This document shows, piece after piece, positions 50,430-59,973 of a DNA stretch of 64,000 nucleotides; the first letter of the stretch is position 1; each line of letters opens with the position of its first letter. Made by a program: the position numbers and the translations under genes. The stretch comes from CBDAUN01 sp965214615 (GTDB lineage Bacteria > Pseudomonadota > Gammaproteobacteria > Arenicellales > JAJDZL01), in assembly GCA_965214615.1 (NCBI GenBank), contig OZ243952.1, positions 3,162,001 to 3,226,000 of the forward strand, given 5' to 3'. A model generated the notes under the pieces. That model saw only the letters and a list, made by a program, of their open reading frames with translations. It did not search any database and was not told the origin of the DNA.

Positions 50430-53400
50430 CTACCAGCGGGCGACCGCCTCGAATCCGACCGAATGCTGCGGCGCGAGCGTATCGCTTTCGGTGCGCGTCG
50501 CGCTCACCCCGAATGACACGTCCGGCGCACCCCTGGCCGGCGTCACGCGCCATCCCAGGGTGTACTGGCGATTGCCGGGCGAAAGCCCCAGCCCCGCATG
50601 CGGGCCCGCTATGACACGCCCGCCCGGAACCGCATAGCCGTAGGCCGCCTCGGCGCGCCAGCGAACCGGCGCTTCGGCTCCGGATGCGCGGGCGTCAAGC
50701 GCTTGCGGCGCAAACAGCGCGTCAAGTCCGCCTTGCGCCTGCCCTCCGCGCTCCTGCGTCAATGTCAGCGACGCACCGCGACGGGTCGCAGGATCCGGAT
50801 CCCACGATACCGTGGCGGCAAAGCCGCGATCCTTGAGATCCTCGGACCCGTGCACCGCAAGCGTGCGCCCTGATAGCTCAAGCGAAAGTCCCATGACAGG
50901 ATCCGACCACGAAACACCGCCGCCAAGCTCCAAACCGAATCCGGTCTCGGCGTCGCCGCCGTCATGGCGCGCGCCGATCTCGAACCTCGGCGTGAAATGA
51001 CCGCCCTGATCAAGCGCCGTGCGCCAGCTTCCCTCAAGCCCCAGACGTAGCCGCGTCACATGCGAATCCGATGACGCAAGCTCGCGGGTCTTATCCGATC
51101 CGGTGCGCGCCCAGAGCACATCGGACACCACGGCAATGGAAAGTCCCGAACCGCCGCCGGGCGACATCACATCGCCGCGCAGGCCGCCTGCGGCCATGGT
51201 CCAGGAAATGTCGGCCTCAAGTTCCCTTGCCTCGTCGGTATCCGGCTTCAGCGTCACCTTGCCGGTGCCGTAGCCCAGCGCGCCCCACACCTTCAGGCCT
51301 TCGGAAACCTGCAGCGAGCCGTAGGGCACCGCCGAGGTCAGCGTCGCCTCGACCCTGCCGTCGCCGCCGCGCACCGCGCGGCACTGCGCATTGTCCTGGC
51401 CGGTGCCCGGAAGTGCCACGCACACGTCATCTTCAGGATCGGTGTCGCGATAGCCGCCCTCGCCGTCGGTGCGCATCAGCGCCATGCCGACCAGCCAGCC
51501 GTCGGCGACATAGTCGGCGCCGACCATCGCCGTGGACGCATCGCCGTCAAGCGCGAAGTCGCCCTCGCGTCCGTCGAAATCCGAATGCGCCGCACGGCCC
51601 CAAAGAGCCAGGGTGCCCCCTGCGGCATCGGCCTGGCCGGTCGCTGCAAAGCTGCTCGCAAGCAGCGCCTCGCGCGCCGTCATCGAATAGGTCTGCCCGC
51701 CGGCGCCGACAAAGCCGCCGCCGGCGTACCGCTCATCGGCCGGGACGCCGGCGACCGAATGCGAATGCAGCGCATCCAGGGAATGATCCTGCGCCGCGGC
51801 AGCCGATGCGCCGTCGAAGCCGGACTGCGCCGCCGGGCCGAAGCTCACCGGCTGTCCGGCGACCGAACCGTGAATGCCGGCGTCCCGGGGTGCGGCAATG
51901 CGCCCTGAAACCGCGTCAAGCGCCTGCTGCGCGGCTGTGCGACCGAACCGCGTCAACCACGCCGCCGGCATCGGATCGGAATTGACTATCGTTCCGACCG
52001 CCACGCCGTCTCCGATCGCCGCTCCGCCCGAAGGCTGCGACAGCGCCACCTCGAAGGTTTCCGGATCCTCGTCGTGATTGTCATTGTAGACATACACCCA
52101 CATCCTCTTTTCGGTCTGACCCGGATGAAAGGTGATCCGGACCCCCTCGGGCCACCACCAGTAATAGTCCTCGCCCTGGCGCGCAGACACCGGATCCGAA
52201 TCGCGCGCCGTGAACGTCACCTTCACCGGATCCGATGCAGGCCGGTCGAGACTGATCGCAAAGTACATCAGCCCGACATCCTCTTTCGCGCTCACGTCGG
52301 CGACCGACAGCGTCGGCACTGCGGCAGGCGTATCATTATCGGCCACCTTCACCGAGGCCGAATCGTCCGGCGCAGCCGCCACTTCGTAGGCCGGCCCGCC
52401 GCCGGCAAGGGCTGCGGTCACCGTGCCTCCGGATTCCTGTACGGCGTCGTTCACCGTCGGCACCGAAAATGCGGCCTCGGTCTCGCCCTCGGCGATGACC
52501 ACTGTCGCAGAGCCCTCGTCGGCGGATGCCACGAAGTCTCCGGACTCCGACACCGTCACCCTGACCGTCAGATCGGTACCGGGCGCCCGGCTTGCGGTGA
52601 CGGTGAACCCGGCGTCATCGCCCTCGGCCACGGATTGCGAATCAGCGGCAATGGATATCTCAGGCGGCGGCTCGACAATTGCAAGGACGGTCGAACCCGA
52701 CGCTTCGGCTCCGCCGCCAAGGCCGGTCGCCGAAAGCGATCCGACCTTGACTGAAACCGTCTCGCCCTCGCCCTCGCCCAGGCTGTCGGCGAGCGCCGAA
52801 ACCTCAAGCGTCGCCGATGCCGCAGACTCGCCGCCGGCCGGACCGGCGAAGGTCACCGTCGGTACTCTTGCAGGATCGGAACCTGAAAGATTGGCGTACG
52901 ACACCCCTGCCGGCGCCGTGCTTGGCGCTGCAAGTTCATAGTCGGTCCCGAGCGTCGCCGTTCCGGCGAACGAAAGCGCCACCGAAAGGCTTTCGCCTTC
53001 GACAAGCACCCTTCCAAGCGTCAGCGTCAGCGTACCGGTGCCCGAGGACTCGGAAAGATCAACCTGCGAAGCCGTCAGCGTCACCTGCGTGGCATCGTCG
53101 TCGGCGACCGTCACCGACGCGCTCTGGCCGCTCACCGTGTAGCCGGCTCCGTCCGCCGCTGTCGCAGTGACCGTGCCCGCGGGCTCGTCGGTCTCATCAG
53201 CCGCCGTTACAACCGCAAAGGCCGCCTCGGCCTTGCCGGCCGGTATCGTCACCGTGCGTTCGCCGAGAGCCGAAGCGTCGGCGACCGCACCGGTCTGCGC
53301 GATCGACACGGTCACCTCGATCTCCTCGGCCGGCACCGGATCGGCCTTGAGCGTAAAGCCCGCCGCCGTGCCTTCGGTCACCCCCGCACCGGCGGTCACG

Positions 53401-56339
53401 GTGATCGCGGGAACCGCCTGCTGCGCCTCGGCCTGTGCCTCTGCCTGCGCCTCTGCCGCCGCCGGCTCCTTCTCCAGACATTCCAGCGCCGGCACCACCG
53501 GCACCCAGCGCTGAAGGCCGCGATCCGCCTGCGCCTTGGCCTCGGCGACGGTCATCGGGTTGCTGCTGTAGGCGTTGTCCACCCCGTAGGCGGCCAGCAC
53601 CCGGCTCCAGCGCTCGACATGGTCCGGCGAAGTCCGCCAGGTCTCGCCCGCATACTCGCGGGCGTCGGCCAGCAGGGCATCGGAGACACAGGCCGCCTCG
53701 GCCTGCGCGCTAGCACTCAGCGAGTCGCTGCCCGGCCCCACCGCAAGGGTTGCCGTGGCGGCAAGACTGTCCAGCTGTACGGAGTCGCCGTTTTCATCGA
53801 CATATTCGGGCGTCACCGTGACCGTCAGTGTCATCGGCACCGAAGCACCGTGGTCGATGGTGGTCGTCGTGCCTGTCACACCGGGCAAGTCACCGGCGGA
53901 AGCATTCAGCGAGTCGCTGCTCTCGGCACTCCACGACACGTCATAGGAAGTGGCATGCTCCACCGCGTCCCAGGTGACGCTGGCGCTGGTGTCGTCCACC
54001 GCCGTCACCTGCACATTGGCCACCGCCTCGGTGGGCGCCGGGGCGGCCGTCGCGGGTGACGCCTGCGTGCTGCCGTCCAGGTTGCGGCATTGGCTGTCGT
54101 AACCTCTTGACCCCCGTCTGTTGCGCCCCGGGTTCCTTACATGGGCGCGGATCGTATCGACCGTGACCTTGCGCACGCCGCCGCCTCTGGCGGTGTGGGT
54201 GATGTCGGCGCAGGTGTCGTCGATGTTCCGCGAGGCGTCCTTGCGGACCACATAAATCATGCGCCAGCACTCCCAGGGCGTGTCCGGCGTGCTGTCGTAG
54301 CTCTCGCTCGGCTGCCGGCCCGACACTATTCGCTTGTAACCGTTGTTGTTGCTGTCAAAGTATTCATGCGCTTCATACCCGAGCCAGTTGGTGCAGCCCG
54401 TGCCTGGGCCGGGACTGCGATCCTTGAAATCCACCGTCACCATGTCTTGCGCCGTGCCGCCTTCGGTCAGCGACAGGCCGACCAGGTTCCGCTTATCCGA
54501 AGGCACCGTCGCCGTCACGGTCACCGTGCCGCCGGGCTTCGGGCGGTTCGACAGGCGCACGACATAGGGTATCCTGTCGCCGGGTGCCGCGTTCAGCCAC
54601 GGCTTCAGCCCGGGCGTTGACGTCACCGTATGCGGTCGCCGGATTCGCGCAGCGCCCTGGATGTGCCAAAACGCCTCGACCTCGGGCGCATCGTCCACGT
54701 CGACCCGGACACGGCCCAGATTCGTGCTCGAATAGCCGCCGCCGCTGGCCGTGTGGGTCAACTGCGTCGTGCGATTCCGATGCGAACCGGGCTCATCCAT
54801 GCCGGTCACCGTTACCTGCTGGGGTGTCTGGTAGTTCGATGACGTGAAGGTAAGCGACGCCGGGCTGACGGTCGCGCCCCCGCCAATCCTGCCGATGGTG
54901 ACGGTGGTGTCACCGCCGGACGGGGCGGTCGTCAGGCGCACGCAATAGGTCGTTTCGCCGGTCTCGAGGATGCGAAGATCGGTATCATTGAAGATGGGGT
55001 TCTGGGCGGAGCATGTCACCGGCGGCGGCGCGGCCTCGTCGTCCGCCAGCGTCAGGGTCGCCGCGTTGTTCGTCCCATGCGCCGTCACGCCGCCGCTCAC
55101 CGTCGTGTCCGTCAGGCCGAGCGAGATCAGCGTCGCGGTGATCGTCTCGTGGGCCGCGTCCGGGTCGTCGCGGCTCGCCACCGGGGTCAGCGTCACCGTC
55201 GCCGTCTGCACCGTGTTGCTGCCGTGGCCGGTGAACACCACCCGCGGGTTGGCCGTCAATGCGTTCGCCAGCGTCACCCCGCTGTGCCCGGACCCGGCCG
55301 CGGCCGCGACCGTGAAGTCGTGGTTGGCGCTCCCCGGCAGCCGCGCCCCGGTGGTCGACGCCAGCGCGATCGGCACCCCGATGGTCTCGCTGCCATAAAG
55401 CCGGCGGGACAGCGAAACCGTGAGGGTCGCCGTGTCCGAGGCGTCGCCCTCGGTCATGGTCGGGTCCGAACTGGTGAGCGAGACCACGGTGTCCTCGTCG
55501 TCCTGAATGAGGATCTCGTCGAAGGGGTCGTCACTGGATACCGCATAGCTGCCGTCGGTCGCCGAACAGCCCGTCTCCTCAGGCGCCACTACCCGGACGA
55601 TGATGGAGCTGTCCGGGTCGTCGGCGGCCGTGTCGGTCCAGTTGACCGTGTAGGTGCCCGAACCGTTGCTGACGCCGCTGGCCAGCAGGGTCGCCGTCTG
55701 GATGCTCTTGTCGCCCGCTGCGACCCGGCTTCCGCCTTGCTCGCTCACCCGCACGCACACCGTCAGGTTGTTCGCCAGCGGCTCGTCGGCGCTCAGGGGG
55801 AATGCAACGCTGCCCGTACTCTCCACGTGGAGCTGCTTGCCGTCGACGCGGGATACGCCCTCCTGGTCGGGCAGCGACACCCCGATCCTCACCGGTGGAT
55901 CGTTGATCGTCATCGTGAAGGAAAGGGTGTTCGCCGGCGTCGACGAGTCCGTCAGCGTCACCGTGAAGGTCTCGCCCGAATCCGAGTGAGTATCGATGCT
56001 CGCCCTGAGCGAGAGAGAGTAAGAGTTCCCGATCGAACTGTAGCCGCTGCTCTGATTGTCGCATACGTCGTAGGTGTCGAGTGAGTCACCGAACGTGTCT
56101 GCAACTCCGCAATTGGTAGCGTTGGCAAGGATCGCGTGGCCGGTGCCGGTGCCGGTGGTCGTCAGCGCATGGTTGACCGGAGTGACCCAGTCCGACGGGA
56201 TGTTGCTGACAGTCACAGTGGTCGCCGAGCCGGGGACATTTGCGACCCCAGTCTCGATCAGCGTCGACGGGGAGATTGTCGGTGTTGTCTGCGCTGCGGC
56301 CGGGACCACGGCACCGATGAACATTGGCACGCACAGCAA
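50430..56339 (-). CDS. Giant Calx-beta/FnIII repeat adhesin with C-terminal autotransporter-type barrel
   Basis: 1969 residues if started at TTG 56339. A truncated signal sequence (ALLCVPMFIGAVVPAAAQ) suggests the true N-terminus lies upstream. Calx-beta-like domains near 280-440 and from about 1030 to 1500, a FnIII-like module near 790-880 (VTAVDDTSASVTWDAVEHATSYDVSW) and a barrel over the last 350 residues ending AVARW. Composition is more G+C-rich and repetitive than its neighbours. Likely surface adhesion or host contact. The frame is closed by TGA directly upstream of the 8-bp repeat. Confidence 0.82.
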   Translation of the reverse strand: MLCVPMFIGAVVPAAAQTTPTISPSTLIETGVANVPGSATTVTVSNIPSDWVTPVNHALTTTGTGTGHAILANATNCGVADTFGDSLDTYDVCDNQSSGYSSIGNSYSLSLRASIDTHSDSGETFTVTLTDSSTPANTLSFTMTINDPPVRIGVSLPDQEGVSRVDGKQLHVESTGSVAFPLSADEPLANNLTVCVRVSEQGGSRVAAGDKSIQTATLLASGVSNGSGTYTVNWTDTAADDPDSSIIVRVVAPEETGCSATDGSYAVSSDDPFDEILIQDDEDTVVSLTSSDPTMTEGDASDTATLTVSLSRRLYGSETIGVPIALASTTGARLPGSANHDFTVAAAAGSGHSGVTLANALTANPRVVFTGHGSNTVQTATVTLTPVASRDDPDAAHETITATLISLGLTDTTVSGGVTAHGTNNAATLTLADDEAAPPPVTCSAQNPIFNDTDLRILETGETTYCVRLTTAPSGGDTTVTIGRIGGGATVSPASLTFTSSNYQTPQQVTVTGMDEPGSHRNRTTQLTHTASGGGYSSTNLGRVRVDVDDAPEVEAFWHIQGAARIRRPHTVTSTPGLKPWLNAAPGDRIPYVVRLSNRPKPGGTVTVTATVPSDKRNLVGLSLTEGGTAQDMVTVDFKDRSPGPGTGCTNWLGYEAHEYFDSNNNGYKRIVSGRQPSESYDSTPDTPWECWRMIYVVRKDASRNIDDTCADITHTARGGGVRKVTVDTIRAHVRNPGRNRRGSRGYDSQCRNLDGSTQASPATAAPAPTEAVANVQVTAVDDTSASVTWDAVEHATSYDVSWSAESSDSLNASAGDLPGVTGTTTTIDHGASVPMTLTVTVTPEYVDENGDSVQLDSLAATATLAVGPGSDSLSASAQAEAACVSDALLADAREYAGETWRTSPDHVERWSRVLAAYGVDNAYSSNPMTVAEAKAQADRGLQRWVPVVPALECLEKEPAAAEAQAEAQAEAQQAVPAITVTAGAGVTEGTAAGFTLKADPVPAEEIEVTVSIAQTGAVADASALGERTVTIPAGKAEAAFAVVTAADETDEPAGTVTATAADGAGYTVSGQSASVTVADDDATQVTLTASQVDLSESSGTGTLTLTLGRVLVEGESLSVALSFAGTATLGTDYELAAPSTAPAGVSYANLSGSDPARVPTVTFAGPAGGESAASATLEVSALADSLGEGEGETVSVKVGSLSATGLGGGAEASGSTVLAIVEPPPEISIAADSQSVAEGDDAGFTVTASRAPGTDLTVRVTVSESGDFVASADEGSATVVIAEGETEAAFSVPTVNDAVQESGGTVTAALAGGGPAYEVAAAPDDSASVKVADNDTPAAVPTLSVADVSAKEDVGLMYFAISLDRPASDPVKVTFTARDSDPVSARQGEDYYWWWPEGVRITFHPGQTEKRMWVYVYNDNHDEDPETFEVALSQPSGGAAIGDGVAVGTIVNSDPMPAAWLTRFGRTAAQQALDAVSGRIAAPRDAGIHGSVAGQPVSFGPAAQSGFDGASAAAAQDHSLDALHSHSVAGVPADERYAGGGFVGAGGQTYSMTAREALLASSFAATGQADAAGGTLALWGRAAHSDFDGREGDFALDGDASTAMVGADYVADGWLVGMALMRTDGEGGYRDTDPEDDVCVALPGTGQDNAQCRAVRGGDGRVEATLTSAVPYGSLQVSEGLKVWGALGYGTGKVTLKPDTDEARELEADISWTMAAGGLRGDVMSPGGGSGLSIAVVSDVLWARTGSDKTRELASSDSHVTRLRLGLEGSWRTALDQGGHFTPRFEIGARHDGGDAETGFGLELGGGVSWSDPVMGLSLELSGRTLAVHGSEDLKDRGFAATVSWDPDPATRRGASLTLTQERGGQAQGGLDALFAPQALDARASGAEAPVRWRAEAAYGYAVPGGRVIAGPHAGLGLSPGNRQYTLGWRVTPARGAPDVSFGVSATRTESDTLAPQHSVGFEAVARW

Positions 56340-56496
56340 GGCCGGCAGCAGGTCGCACCGCAGATTGCGGGCGGGGGAAAGTGCAAAGTTGTCGGAGGAA
56401 GAGGCTGACCGGCGGTTGTCGGAATAACTGCCGGTGGAAGATAGCTCAGACCCGGAGGCCCAGTGCCCTAGGCGGTGCAGGAAGGACGCACAGGGC

Positions 56497-56590
56497 GCGA
56501 TCCGGCGATCCGGCGATCCGGCGATCCGGCGATCCGGCGATCCGGCGATCCGGCGATCCGGCGATCCGGCGATCCGGCGATCCGGCGATC
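56497..56590. repeat. Octanucleotide tandem repeat upstream of the adhesin gene
   Basis: Perfect copies of GCGATCCG, 11 full units plus six bases, run from 56497 to 56590. The unit is not a multiple of three and all three minus-strand frames through it are open (R-I-A-G-S-P-D-R). Slipped-strand changes in copy number would shift the frame between ATG 56592 and the adhesin frame. Confidence 0.95.
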
Positions 56591-56619
56591 ATTATATCGT
56601 TTTCACCTAATACCGTCAA
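56591..56619 (-). promoter_or_regulatory. Sigma-70 promoter or translation start abutting the octamer repeat
   Basis: On the minus strand TTGACG (56619-56614) and TATAAT (56596-56591) are 17 bases apart, close to consensus. The same bases contain AGGTGA (56608-56603) ten bases before ATG 56592, which directly precedes the repeat. The site can be read as promoter or as ribosome site plus start; both cannot serve the same transcript unless another promoter lies upstream. Confidence 0.6.
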
Positions 56620-57374
56620 CTCATTTTTCAAGGCCGATCCGAAACCCGGATACAACGCCAAAAGGCGTCTGCCAATCCTTTTGCAGGACGCTGCCGGTCC
56701 GCTGCCCTGTCCGCTCATCGCGCTGTCCATCGCCACACCCCTTAAGCAGTGAGTTCATCCATCATCTCGTTCATGCCGCACTGGCGCTGCCGCCGAAGCA
56801 GTCTGTCTCCGCACGTTCCGGTCCAGTGCGTTCATGGCGCTATTTTCCCATTTTCGCGCCCTTTCGTCAATACAACTGTACACGCCATTGCATGCGAGGT
56901 AACTCGGCGGAGCAATTGACGCACAGGTACAAGGCGTGTCCGCATGCAAATCAATCCAGATTTCCGGGTGCTCTACAGGTGTAGCAGGCGCAGGCCGCGC
57001 CTCCGGTAAATCCTTGAATCAACGGTCGCGGCAAAACTTTGTTGCCATCACGTCCTGCCTTTGCTCGCATGAACACGCACATCAGGCGCACAAAAAGTCA
57101 CAGCCCCAAAATTGAATCGATGTTTCCAAGAACAGATTTAAGCCTGTACATACATGTTGGAAAAACCTAGAATGAATTAGCCCCGTATCTGAGACGCATC
57201 CGACAAACCGGCACGATTCGAAAATCGTGTACTAGCGCTTTCTGCATGGCAGGCGACTGCGGTGAAAATACGTCATTCGGTGCCGAGAATTGTTGAGAAG
57301 TTAAGCAACCGACTGCGATTTCAGGATAAAATAAAGGGTTTAGTAAATCATTTCGCCGTAGACGCAGATCTACG
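56620..57374. other. Interval upstream of adhesin and phosphatase genes
   Basis: About 750 bases without a supported gene. The minus-strand frame from ATG 56736 runs through the octamer repeat and stops at 56446. A 7-bp inverted repeat TTTCCAA (57123-57129)/TTGGAAA (57157-57163) lies toward the phosphatase gene. No tRNA or other RNA gene seen. Confidence 0.4.
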
Positions 57375-57980
57375 ATGGCACTGTATTTTATTCGACACGG
57401 GCAAACGGACTACAACGCAGAACTTCGATTCCAAGGAAGAGCGGACATACCGCTGAACTGTGTTGGCAGGCAGCAGGCCTTGCGCTTGAGACAATTTTTC
57501 AGATCTGAAAGCATTTCATTGAACAAGCTGGTCAGCTCCCCGCTTTCAAGAGCTGTCGAAACTGCACAGATAATCGCCGACGGCCAGCTCGAAACAGTTA
57601 TTGAGCCTGATTTTATCGAAATTGATCTCGGCCAGTACGACGGGCGTCTGGAGCACGAACTTAAGGCATCCGCAGGCTCTGATGCATACGACTTGTGGCG
57701 CGACAGTTGCTTTACGATTGCAGCGCCGGAAGGCGAATCAATGGATGACGCACGACTGCGGGTTCGCACGACAACCGAAAAAATACGCAGACAGTCTCTG
57801 GATTCAAATATTGGTATCGTTGCGCATCAGGGCGTGCTCATGGCAATCAAGTCCGTTCTGTCAGAGCTGACAGAACCGGCGCAGCTGCGCGAATTCAGGC
57901 AGGCAAACGATGAGATCGATATCTGGAATGGCGCGAAAGCGCGGCGGATCAAGTCGATTCGGCTTGAAGCGGTCGCATAA
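57375..57980 (+). CDS. Histidine phosphatase (phosphoglycerate mutase-like) family protein
   Basis: 201 residues. MALYFIRHGQTDYNAELRFQG carries the RHG nucleophile motif, followed by LVSSPLSRAVETAQII (Arg), EIDLGQYDG and IVAHQGVLMAI (second His; the usual HGG/HGA is HQG). Cytosolic, no signal peptide. Substrate not predictable within the family. Confidence 0.85.
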   Translation: MALYFIRHGQTDYNAELRFQGRADIPLNCVGRQQALRLRQFFRSESISLNKLVSSPLSRAVETAQIIADGQLETVIEPDFIEIDLGQYDGRLEHELKASAGSDAYDLWRDSCFTIAAPEGESMDDARLRVRTTTEKIRRQSLDSNIGIVAHQGVLMAIKSVLSELTEPAQLREFRQANDEIDIWNGAKARRIKSIRLEAVA

Positions 57981-58056
57981 CTGAACAGGCGCTCAGCATC
58001 GTGTTCGAGCACAATTTTCGCAGTGCATTTTTACTTTCTCTAGCGGGGCATAAGTT

Positions 58057-59973
58057 TTGAATACTCCAATTCCTTGGATCATCTCGGTAGTGCTTGGAGT
58101 GATCGCCATTCTAGGCTGGGGCGGATATCTCATCGAACTCAACCAGGAACCCGAGGTCGTACCGGCTGAAATAGCCGTTTCGGAACAGATTGCCGAATCC
58201 GCCGGTGAAGCGGATGCGCGCAATTGGGAAAGCGAATATGCCCAGCTCGCACAGGAACTGGAAAGCCTGCGGGTAGAAAACACGGGTCTGAGAAACCTAA
58301 ACGAGGAACTCGACCGGCGCGTCAGCGAGCTGCCAAGCGACACGGATTCGGCATTGGTGCATGATCTTAAGGCTGCCGTTGAAAAGCTTGAGAAGCAGGA
58401 AATGGCGCTTCGCGCTGAAATCGAGCAAATCGAGCAGGCTCGCCAGGAAACTGTCGAAACGGATTCGTCCGACCAGCCCGCAGACATCGCCAAGTCTTCG
58501 GATTCCGACCTGTGGAAAGCCAGATATCTCGAGCTCAGAGGTAAATTTGAAGTTCTGCAGCCCGAAAGCCGGCAGCTTAAGGTACTGAACGAGGAATTGC
58601 AGATACGAATTGACGAACTGCTTGACGAACTCGATGGCGCACAAAGCCACACCGTCGCAGAGCTGAAACAGACGATGGACAACCTTGCAACCAAGTCCGA
58701 GATGCTGGAAGGCAAAATTGCAAGTCTCAAGCAAGAGCAATATGAAGACAATCAAGACGCAACGGCATCCGTTGCCGTCAATGGCGCGCAAGGCGCTGAG
58801 CAATCATCCTCGACTCAGTCTGCTCAGGACGGCGGCGATTCGGACTCTGATATAGCGCCAGAACAATGGAAAGGCAAATATCTTGCATTGAAAGCCGAAT
58901 TCGACAAATTGCGAACACAAAGCACGCAGCTTAAGGAACTGAACAGCGAACTGGACCAGCGCATCAGGGAATTGATTGCAGAACAAATCGCTACTGATTC
59001 GGCGACGACAGACGAACTGCAGCACACCGTCAGCGAACTGCGTTCAAAGACCCAGTCATTGGAGCAGGAGCTGGCGAATGGCGTCACCGACGAGACCTCT
59101 GCCGTCGTCGCCTACAAGGCAGTGCATGACAACCCCGACTACCTCAGGCAGCGACTCATGCAGGCGCGCACACAACTTCGCCGCAACAGGGCGAGCGTGC
59201 AGCGCCACAAGTCTGAATCGCAGCAGCTTCTAAAAGCACTCGGACTGCAGATCGCCCGTGCCGAAGAGAACCGCGTGCGGCTTAATTCCCAGCTTAAGAC
59301 AACCGAAGAGGCGAACACCTTGCTGTTCGAAGCAAACTCGGCCCTGCGCCAGCGCATTGATCAGATCAACATCGAACTTGGCCAGCTCGCGCCGCGCGTG
59401 GTGGAGCAGCGTCAGCTGTTGACAGAAAAGGAACGGGCGATTCAGGAAACCGAGCAGCAGCTTGCCGAAAAGGAGCAGCGACTTGCCGAGCTGCGTGAAT
59501 CGATACGCGTCCTTGAAGATGAGCATTCGCAGCAACTTACATCCTTTGAGCTGCAAATCCGGGAAATTCGCGATGACCTGCATGTTGTCACGGTTGCCAA
59601 CGACATTCTGTTCGACTCAGGATCGCCGGAGCTTACCGACGACGGAAGAAACGCCTTGACCCTGATCTTTGACAAGCTGATTGCGCAAAGCAACCGGCTG
59701 ATCAGCCTTGAAGGCCATACCGATACGGTGCCGATTACAGGCAGCCTGTCCGGCGTCTATCCCACAAACTGGGAATTGTCGGCCGCACGGGCCACCACGG
59801 CCGCACGCTTTCTGATCGCAAAGGGGCTCCCCGCGCAGCGGGTGCGCGCAGTCGCATTCGGAGAAACCAAGCCGATCGCAAGCAACGACACAGAATTCGG
59901 AAAGGCGCGCAACAGGCGTTTGGAAATCCACCTGCTTCCGCCGCTGGAAACGATCAGCGATACGCAAAACTGA
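58057..59973 (+). CDS. OmpA-domain protein with long coiled coil and three internal repeats
   Basis: 638 residues from TTG 58057 (no ATG nearby; GGGG about eight bases upstream). N-terminal helix (IPWIISVVLGVIAILGWGGYLI), then coiled coil made of three related blocks of about 100 residues, each starting W-x-x-x-Y-x-x-L and containing LNEEL or LNSEL followed by R-I/V-x-E-L. The last 125 residues are an OmpA/MotB peptidoglycan-binding domain (LEGHTDTVPITG, NWELSAARATTAARFLI, ARNRRLEI). Probably spans from inner membrane to cell wall. Stop overlaps the glycosylase start. Confidence 0.85.
   Translation: MNTPIPWIISVVLGVIAILGWGGYLIELNQEPEVVPAEIAVSEQIAESAGEADARNWESEYAQLAQELESLRVENTGLRNLNEELDRRVSELPSDTDSALVHDLKAAVEKLEKQEMALRAEIEQIEQARQETVETDSSDQPADIAKSSDSDLWKARYLELRGKFEVLQPESRQLKVLNEELQIRIDELLDELDGAQSHTVAELKQTMDNLATKSEMLEGKIASLKQEQYEDNQDATASVAVNGAQGAEQSSSTQSAQDGGDSDSDIAPEQWKGKYLALKAEFDKLRTQSTQLKELNSELDQRIRELIAEQIATDSATTDELQHTVSELRSKTQSLEQELANGVTDETSAVVAYKAVHDNPDYLRQRLMQARTQLRRNRASVQRHKSESQQLLKALGLQIARAEENRVRLNSQLKTTEEANTLLFEANSALRQRIDQINIELGQLAPRVVEQRQLLTEKERAIQETEQQLAEKEQRLAELRESIRVLEDEHSQQLTSFELQIREIRDDLHVVTVANDILFDSGSPELTDDGRNALTLIFDKLIAQSNRLISLEGHTDTVPITGSLSGVYPTNWELSAARATTAARFLIAKGLPAQRVRAVAFGETKPIASNDTEFGKARNRRLEIHLLPPLETISDTQN

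Noticed and set aside
55077..56084. 335-codon open frame on the plus strand
   Set aside because: Arg/His/Gly-rich shadow of the adhesin gene, caused by its strong codon bias.
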